NCBI GenBank assembly: GCA_937883775.1
Contig: CAKZXZ010000138.1
Location: forward strand, 1 to 39,203
Length of the DNA: 39,203 bases
Source: an uncultured Paracoccaceae bacterium
Lineage (GTDB): Bacteria > Pseudomonadota > Alphaproteobacteria > Rhodobacterales > Rhodobacteraceae
Direction of reading: 5' to 3'
Shown: positions 35,361 to 39,203 of the stretch, one piece after another
How the letters are laid out: each line of letters starts with the position of its first letter
Numbering within the stretch: the first letter of the stretch is position 1
Made by a program: the position numbers and the translations under genes
The notes under the pieces: model-generated
Seen by the model: the letters and a program-made list of their open reading frames with translations, nothing else
Database searches by the model: none
What the model was told of the DNA's origin: nothing

Positions 35361-36287
35361 TTAATGCCCTCTTTCTTCGCGGAACATCGAGAACAGGAAA
35401 TACGCGATGAAGACCAGCATGATGAGGAACAGCACCACCGCAATCGCCGCGCCATACCCCATGCGGAAGCCGTATTCCGACAGCGCCTTTTCGAACATGT
35501 AGAAGGACAGCACGCGCGACGATCCAAACGGCCCCCCATTCGTCATGATCGAGATCAGATCGAATGACCGCAGCGCACCGATGATTGTCACGACAAAGCA
35601 GATGAATGTCGCCGGTTTGAGCTGCGGCAGGATGATATGCCAAAGCATCCGAAAGCCCTTGGCCCCGTCCAGACGACCGGCTTCAATCTGCTCAGGATCG
35701 ACCGCGTTCAGCCCTGTCAGATACAGGATCATGCAATAGGCTGTCTGCGGCCAAAGCCCTGCTGCGATAATGCCATAGGTCACCATTGTCGGGTCGCCCA
35801 GCACGTTGATCGGCCCCAGCCCGACCCAACCAAGGATCGTGTTTAAAAGCCCGAATGACGGGTTGTAGAACCACGCAAAGACCAACCCGACGACCACCTG
35901 AGAAATCACGAATGGAAAGAAAAACAGTGACTTATACAGCCGGATGCCCACAACCGTCTGGTTCAGGAACAGCGCAATGAACAATCCCGCCGGGATCGCC
36001 AGCAGATAGAAAGCCAGCCATTTGACGTTGTTCCAAAGGGACACCTCGAACGCCCGGTCGGTCATCAACTCCTGATAGTTCGCGATGCCGACATAGCGCG
36101 CTTCGCCCAAGCCATCCCATGCGTACAAAGACAGGTTGAAGCTCTGGAAAATCGGGATGATGACGTAGATGGCAAAGAACAAAATGCCGGGCGCCAGAAA
36201 CAGCCACGGGGTCAGCGCGATCTCATTGCGTTTGTAAAACGACTTGCGGCGCGGCGGGTTCATATCCGGAACAGTGGCAACGGTCAT
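35361..36287 (-). CDS. Sugar ABC importer permease 1 (MalF/LacF-like, CUT1)
   Basis: Inner-membrane permease of 308 aa. A soluble N-terminus (residues 1-24) leads to TM1 TPWLFLAPGILFFAIYVIIPIFQSF, then five further helices. The EAA loop IEAGRLDGAKGFRMLWHIILPQLKPA (about 201-226) is intact. The order binding protein - MalF type - MalG type is the normal CUT1 order. A 106-nt gap with a strong hairpin separates it from the binding-protein gene. Confidence 0.92.
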   Translation of the reverse strand: MTVATVPDMNPPRRKSFYKRNEIALTPWLFLAPGILFFAIYVIIPIFQSFNLSLYAWDGLGEARYVGIANYQELMTDRAFEVSLWNNVKWLAFYLLAIPAGLFIALFLNQTVVGIRLYKSLFFFPFVISQVVVGLVFAWFYNPSFGLLNTILGWVGLGPINVLGDPTMVTYGIIAAGLWPQTAYCMILYLTGLNAVDPEQIEAGRLDGAKGFRMLWHIILPQLKPATFICFVVTIIGALRSFDLISIMTNGGPFGSSRVLSFYMFEKALSEYGFRMGYGAAIAVVLFLIMLVFIAYFLFSMFREERGH

Positions 36288-36356
36288 AGCGGCTCTCCGA
36301 GGTGGGTCTTTGACCAGAAAAGCCCGTGCGCACGCGAGCTTGTCAGGGCAAAGCGG

Positions 36357-36385
36357 GCCGGGCGCAGCGCATCACTGCGCCCGGC
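36357..36385 (-). ncRNA. Intercistronic hairpin after the sugar binding-protein gene
   Basis: GCCGGGCGCAG (36357-36367) and CTGCGCCCGGC (36375-36385) form a perfect 11-bp stem around a 7-nt loop, beginning 8 nt after the binding-protein stop on the minus strand. There is no T-tract and the operon continues. It is the third such structure in the window, each after a binding-protein gene. Confidence 0.8.
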
Positions 36386-36393
36386 GAAAGCTT

Positions 36394-37662
36394 TTAGTAA
36401 ACGCGGGCGCGCACGCTCTCGAGACGGGTCAGGATGTCGTCCAAATTGTCCGGGAACACCATGAACTCCTGCAGACCCTGCATCGCTTCCGCGGCCATTT
36501 CAGCCGGGAAGTCGCGGTCAAAGAACTGTGCGACGCCACCGGGGGAGTTCGACGACAGCATCTCGAACCCTTGGTTCAGGAACTCATCGTTATCCACCGA
36601 AGAAGACGCGTTGACCGGCAGCTGACCCAGGTTCTCGCCATTGTTGATAAGCGTCTGGTTGTCCGCCGACACCACAAAGCGCAGGAAGGCGCGGGCGTTG
36701 TCTTTGTTCTCGGCATTGGCCGGAATGTGGAACGTGTCCGTCGGTGCGTTTTCGGCCAGCTCAAGCCCTTCAGTGATTGCGGGGAACTGGTAGAAGTCCA
36801 GCTGATCGTCGGTCAGGCCCGCCTCGCGGAAATGCGGGACCGAGAAGTTGCCCATCAGATACGCCGCTGCCTCGCCGCGCACCATGAAGGGCAGGGCTTC
36901 CTGCCAGCTGTAGGACTGGTGGTCGTCGATAAACGCGCCCATGTCGATCAGTTCGCGCCAGTTGGCGAAGGTCGCGCGCACACGGTCATCGGTCCACGGC
37001 ACTTCACCACGGGCCAGCTCCATGTGGAAGTCAAAGCCGTTGGTGCGCATGTTGAGGTAGTCAAACCAGCCGCCAGCAGTCCACAGGAACTTGGAGCCGA
37101 TGGTGTAGCACTTGCGACCGCTATCAAGAATGGCCTGGCAGTTGGCCTTTTCCTGCTCCCATGTGGTCGGCTCTTCCAGACCCAGTTCGTTGAAGATGTC
37201 CTCGCGGTAATAAACGCCCCACTGATAGTAGGTATAGGGCACGCCCCATTGCTTGCCGTCGATGGTCATCGCACCTTTGGTGGAGGCAAGGTTCGTCGCG
37301 ATGTCTTCTTCGGCCCACAGGTCCGACACGTCTTCAAACAAGCCGGCCGAGACGTAAGGCGTCATCCGGTTGGCCGCATACCACGTGGCCACATCGGGCG
37401 AGTTTGCGGTCAGGAAGTTGCGGATCTGCGTCTTGTAGGCTTCGCGGTCGATGATCGTGGTTTCGATGTTCAGATCGGGGTGCATCTCGCCGAAGCGGGC
37501 GATCATGTCCTCCATCGTCGCGCGGGGCGCGGGGTTCGATGTATCCAGGAAAATCTTCAGATCGCCAGACAGCTTTTCGCCGTGACCATCGGCCAGCGCG
37601 CCGCCTGTCAGAACAGCCGTTGTCGCAAGCGCCGCGATGGACGCTTTGAGCATGGAATGCAT
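36394..37662 (-). CDS. Sugar ABC importer substrate-binding protein (CUT1, extracellular family 1)
   Basis: Periplasmic binding protein of 422 aa. The signal peptide MLKASIAALATTAVLTGGALA is followed by DGHGEKLSGDLKIFLDTSNPAPRATMEDMIARFGEMHPDLN, typical of MalE-like sugar binders. GGGAGG lies just before ATG 37662; an in-frame extension to 37821 would cross the operator region. It is the first gene of the operon. The galactoside specificity is inferred from the downstream GH36 and GH42 genes. Confidence 0.92.
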   Translation of the reverse strand: MHSMLKASIAALATTAVLTGGALADGHGEKLSGDLKIFLDTSNPAPRATMEDMIARFGEMHPDLNIETTIIDREAYKTQIRNFLTANSPDVATWYAANRMTPYVSAGLFEDVSDLWAEEDIATNLASTKGAMTIDGKQWGVPYTYYQWGVYYREDIFNELGLEEPTTWEQEKANCQAILDSGRKCYTIGSKFLWTAGGWFDYLNMRTNGFDFHMELARGEVPWTDDRVRATFANWRELIDMGAFIDDHQSYSWQEALPFMVRGEAAAYLMGNFSVPHFREAGLTDDQLDFYQFPAITEGLELAENAPTDTFHIPANAENKDNARAFLRFVVSADNQTLINNGENLGQLPVNASSSVDNDEFLNQGFEMLSSNSPGGVAQFFDRDFPAEMAAEAMQGLQEFMVFPDNLDDILTRLESVRARVY

Positions 37663-37693
37663 GGTTTCCTCCCTAGTGCTTCCGCTATATCTT

Positions 37694-37712
37694 AGTTTCA
37701 TTATTTGAAACT
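37694..37712. promoter_or_regulatory. IclR-type operator copy 1 (perfect 7-5-7 inverted repeat)
   Basis: AGTTTCA-TTATT-TGAAACT is a perfect inverted repeat in the divergent region between the galactoside operon and the IclR gene. It falls at about +11 to +29 of the predicted operon transcript. IclR-family regulators commonly bind sites of this size near their own gene. Confidence 0.75.
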
Positions 37713-37713
37713 T

Positions 37714-37732
37714 AGTTTTGTATATTGAAATC
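37714..37732. promoter_or_regulatory. IclR-type operator copy 2 (imperfect)
   Basis: AGTTTTG-TATAT-TGAAATC repeats the first site in direct orientation 20 bp away (14 of 19 positions shared in the block 37692-37710 versus 37712-37730). It overlaps the predicted operon -10 and start, so binding would hinder transcription in either direction. Confidence 0.6.
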
Positions 37733-37760
37733 ATAATCCCGACTCGCCTATGCTTGTCAA
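37730..37760 (-). promoter_or_regulatory. Probable promoter of the galactoside operon
   Basis: On the minus strand TTGACA (37760-37755) is a consensus -35; TATGAT (37735-37730, spacer 19) or TTATGA (37736-37731, spacer 18) is the likely -10. On the plus strand CATAAT (37732-37737) overlaps it and could be the -10 for the IclR gene, so the two promoters may compete. Confidence 0.5.
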
Positions 37761-37811
37761 CAGCGCCGGTCACGGGATCACCAGAATCCCGGCCCAGCCG
37801 GGAGGAGAAAG

Positions 37812-38612
37812 ATGAACGCACCGCGCAATGGCGACGGCACCGTGGGCAAGGCCCTTGATGTGCTCGATCAGGTGGCCAGCTTTGGCCGCCCCGTCCGCTT
37901 TGGCGAACTGCTTGCGGCCTCGCCCTATCCCAAGGCCACGCTCTACCGCTTCGTGCAGACGCTGACCTCCCAAGGGATGCTCAGCTACGACCCCGACCGT
38001 CAGGTTTATGCCCTTGGCGTGCGTCTGGTTCGCCTCGCCCATGCGGCGTGGCAACAGGCCAGCCTCGCGCCCATTGCGCGGCCCCATCTAGACGCGCTCA
38101 GCGCCAAAGTCGGCGAAACGGTGCATCTGGCCCAGCTTGACCACGCGCAGGTCCTTTATGTCGACAAGCGCAACGCCAAAGACCCGGTCGAAATGTATTC
38201 CCAAGCCGGTAAGGTCGGCCCCGCCTATTGCACCGGCGTCGGCAAAGCCATGCTCGCCTTTCTCGACCCGTCCGAACAAGACCGCGTCATCCCCCAACAG
38301 AGCTTTCACCACTTCACCGAGCATACGCTGACCAGCGCAGACGCGCTCCGCTCGGAGCTCAGCGACATCCGCGCCAATGGTTACGGCTTCGACCGCGAAG
38401 AACACGAGCCCGGCATCATCTGTGTAGCCCACCCCATTCTGACCGCCTCAAACCGCGTCCTCGGCGCCCTTTCGGTCACCTCGACCACCCAACGCACCAA
38501 TCTCGCGGCCCTCGAACGCCTCGTCCCCGACATCCGCGCCGCCGCCCTCGCCATCGCCGAGGAAGCAGGCGCGTGGCATTTCCCATCCCAAGTCACAACC
38601 GCAGGATCCTGA
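37812..38612 (+). CDS. IclR-family transcriptional regulator of the galactoside operon
   Basis: Regulator of 266 aa. The N-terminal winged helix covers [47 protein letters not shown] (about residues 14-60). The C-terminal IclR effector domain includes [19 protein letters not shown] and [21 protein letters not shown], normal family blocks for small-molecule sensing. GGAGGAGAAAG precedes the ATG. It is divergent from the operon, with two operator copies between. The inducer is probably galactose, galactonate or a downstream intermediate; that is inference. Confidence 0.9.
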   Translation: MNAPRNGDGTVGKALDVLDQVASFGRPVRFGELLAASPYPKATLYRFVQTLTSQGMLSYDPDRQVYALGVRLVRLAHAAWQQASLAPIARPHLDALSAKVGETVHLAQLDHAQVLYVDKRNAKDPVEMYSQAGKVGPAYCTGVGKAMLAFLDPSEQDRVIPQQSFHHFTEHTLTSADALRSELSDIRANGYGFDREEHEPGIICVAHPILTASNRVLGALSVTSTTQRTNLAALERLVPDIRAAALAIAEEAGAWHFPSQVTTAGS

Positions 38613-38613
38613 T

Positions 38614-39203
38614 ATGACTGGAGTCACTCTTTCCAACGTCATCAAACGCTACGGCGAAACCCAGGTCATCCACGGCATTGATCTGCAGATCGACGATAGC
38701 GAGTTCTGCGTCTTCGTCGGCCCCTCTGGCTGCGGCAAGTCCACCCTTTTGCGCATGGTCGCGGGGTTAGAGGAAACGACCGAAGGCCAGATCAATATCG
38801 GCACCCGTGACGTGACCCGCCTTGACCCCTCCGACCGGGGAGTCGCGATGGTCTTCCAGACCTACGCGCTTTACCCACATATGAGCGTTGCTGAAAACAT
38901 GGGCTTCGGCCTCAAGATGAACGGCCACCCCAAGTCCGAGATCGACCAGAAAGTCGCCGCCGCCTCCAAGGTCCTCAAGCTTGACGACTACCTCAAGCGC
39001 AAACCCAAAGCGCTCTCGGGCGGCCAACGCCAACGCGTCGCCATCGGCCGCGCCATCGTGCGCGGGCCAGAGGTCTTTCTCTTCGACGAACCTCTCTCCA
39101 ACCTCGATGCCGAGCTGCGCGTCGAGATGCGGGTCGAGATCGCGCGCCTGCATCAGGAAATCGGCGCGACGATGATCTACGTCACCCACGATCAGGTCGA
39201 AGC
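38614..39203 (+). CDS. Sugar ABC importer ATP-binding protein (UgpC/MalK/MsmX-like), 3' end beyond the window
   Basis: The first 196 codons of a CUT1 ATPase, open at the window end. Walker [10 protein letters not shown] lies at about residues 38-46, the Q-loop [13 protein letters not shown] at about 79-91, the signature [17 protein letters not shown] at about 133-149, Walker [17 protein letters not shown] at about 153-168 and the H-loop THDQVEA at the edge. It follows the IclR gene after 1 nt, so regulator and ATPase are co-transcribed, while the permeases lie in the divergent operon. It should energise the galactoside importer, and may serve others, as MsmX-type ATPases do. Confidence 0.92.
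   Translation, partial: MTGVTLSNVIKRYGETQVIHGIDLQIDDSEFCVFVGPSGCGKSTLLRMVAGLEETTEGQINIGTRDVTRLDPSDRGVAMVFQTYALYPHMSVAENMGFGLKMNGHPKSEIDQKVAAASKVLKLDDYLKRKPKALSGGQRQRVAIGRAIVRGPEVFLFDEPLSNLDAELRVEMRVEIARLHQEIGATMIYVTHDQVE

Overview
The window is a gene-dense, GC-rich stretch of an alphaproteobacterial genome, most likely a marine member of the Rhodobacteraceae (Roseobacter group). The evidence is the gene content (several ABC/TTT importers each with its own regulator, hmuSTUV, a betaine-type importer, a cyanide-insensitive-type bd oxidase, and an oxidative galactose pathway), the tight ATGA/TGATG gene junctions and an iron-responsive promoter motif resembling the one described for Rhodobacterales. 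No phage, insertion sequence, CRISPR array, tRNA or rRNA was seen. It reads as ordinary chromosome made of metabolic and transport modules.

Layout. (1) 1-1362, +: the end of a ferric-siderophore-type ABC importer (permease tail, ATPase), with an overlapping Tat-exported pseudoazurin. (2) 1511-5320, +: hmuSTUV heme uptake and degradation behind an iron-type operator/promoter. (3) 5352-10810: a HypT-like LysR regulator divergent from a betaine/choline-type ABC importer (binding protein, ATPase, and a permease with an unusual N-terminal extension) that ends in a translationally coupled alpha/beta hydrolase. (4) 10880-15864: an RND efflux pump and its periplasmic adaptor, divergent from a TetR-family regulator, with two operator copies placed exactly on the pump promoter. 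(5) 16027-18976, +: a tripartite tricarboxylate transporter (tctCBA). (6) 18973-22219: oxyR divergent from katG. (7) 22294-24696, -: cytochrome bd oxidase cydAB. (8) 24792-37662, -: an eleven-gene galactoside operon, with an IclR regulator and a sugar-ABC ATPase running divergently at 37812-39203 (ATPase cut by the window end).

The galactoside operon is the most complete system here. A sugar ABC importer brings in galactosides; a GH36 alpha-galactosidase and a GH42 beta-galactosidase release galactose; a mutarotase supplies the right anomer; then an SDR dehydrogenase, an SMP-30 lactonase, an IlvD/EDD-type dehydratase, a 2-keto-3-deoxygalactonate kinase (DgoK) and a KDPGal aldolase (DgoA) give pyruvate and glyceraldehyde-3-phosphate. 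This is the De Ley-Doudoroff route. Two points stand out: the dehydratase is an iron-sulfur IlvD/EDD protein rather than the usual enolase-superfamily DgoD, and the dehydrogenase has Asn where the SDR catalytic Lys should be.

Non-coding signals worth attention: strong GC-rich hairpins without T-tracts directly after three of the four binding-protein genes (7431-7456, 16989-17014, 36357-36385); tandem operators at the RND/TetR and galactoside/IclR intergenic regions; a 13-bp direct repeat 42 bp apart in the cydAB promoter; and dyads in the oxyR-katG intergenic region. I found no convincing wholly new defence or mobile system; the novelty is in unusual gene pairings and regulatory architecture.
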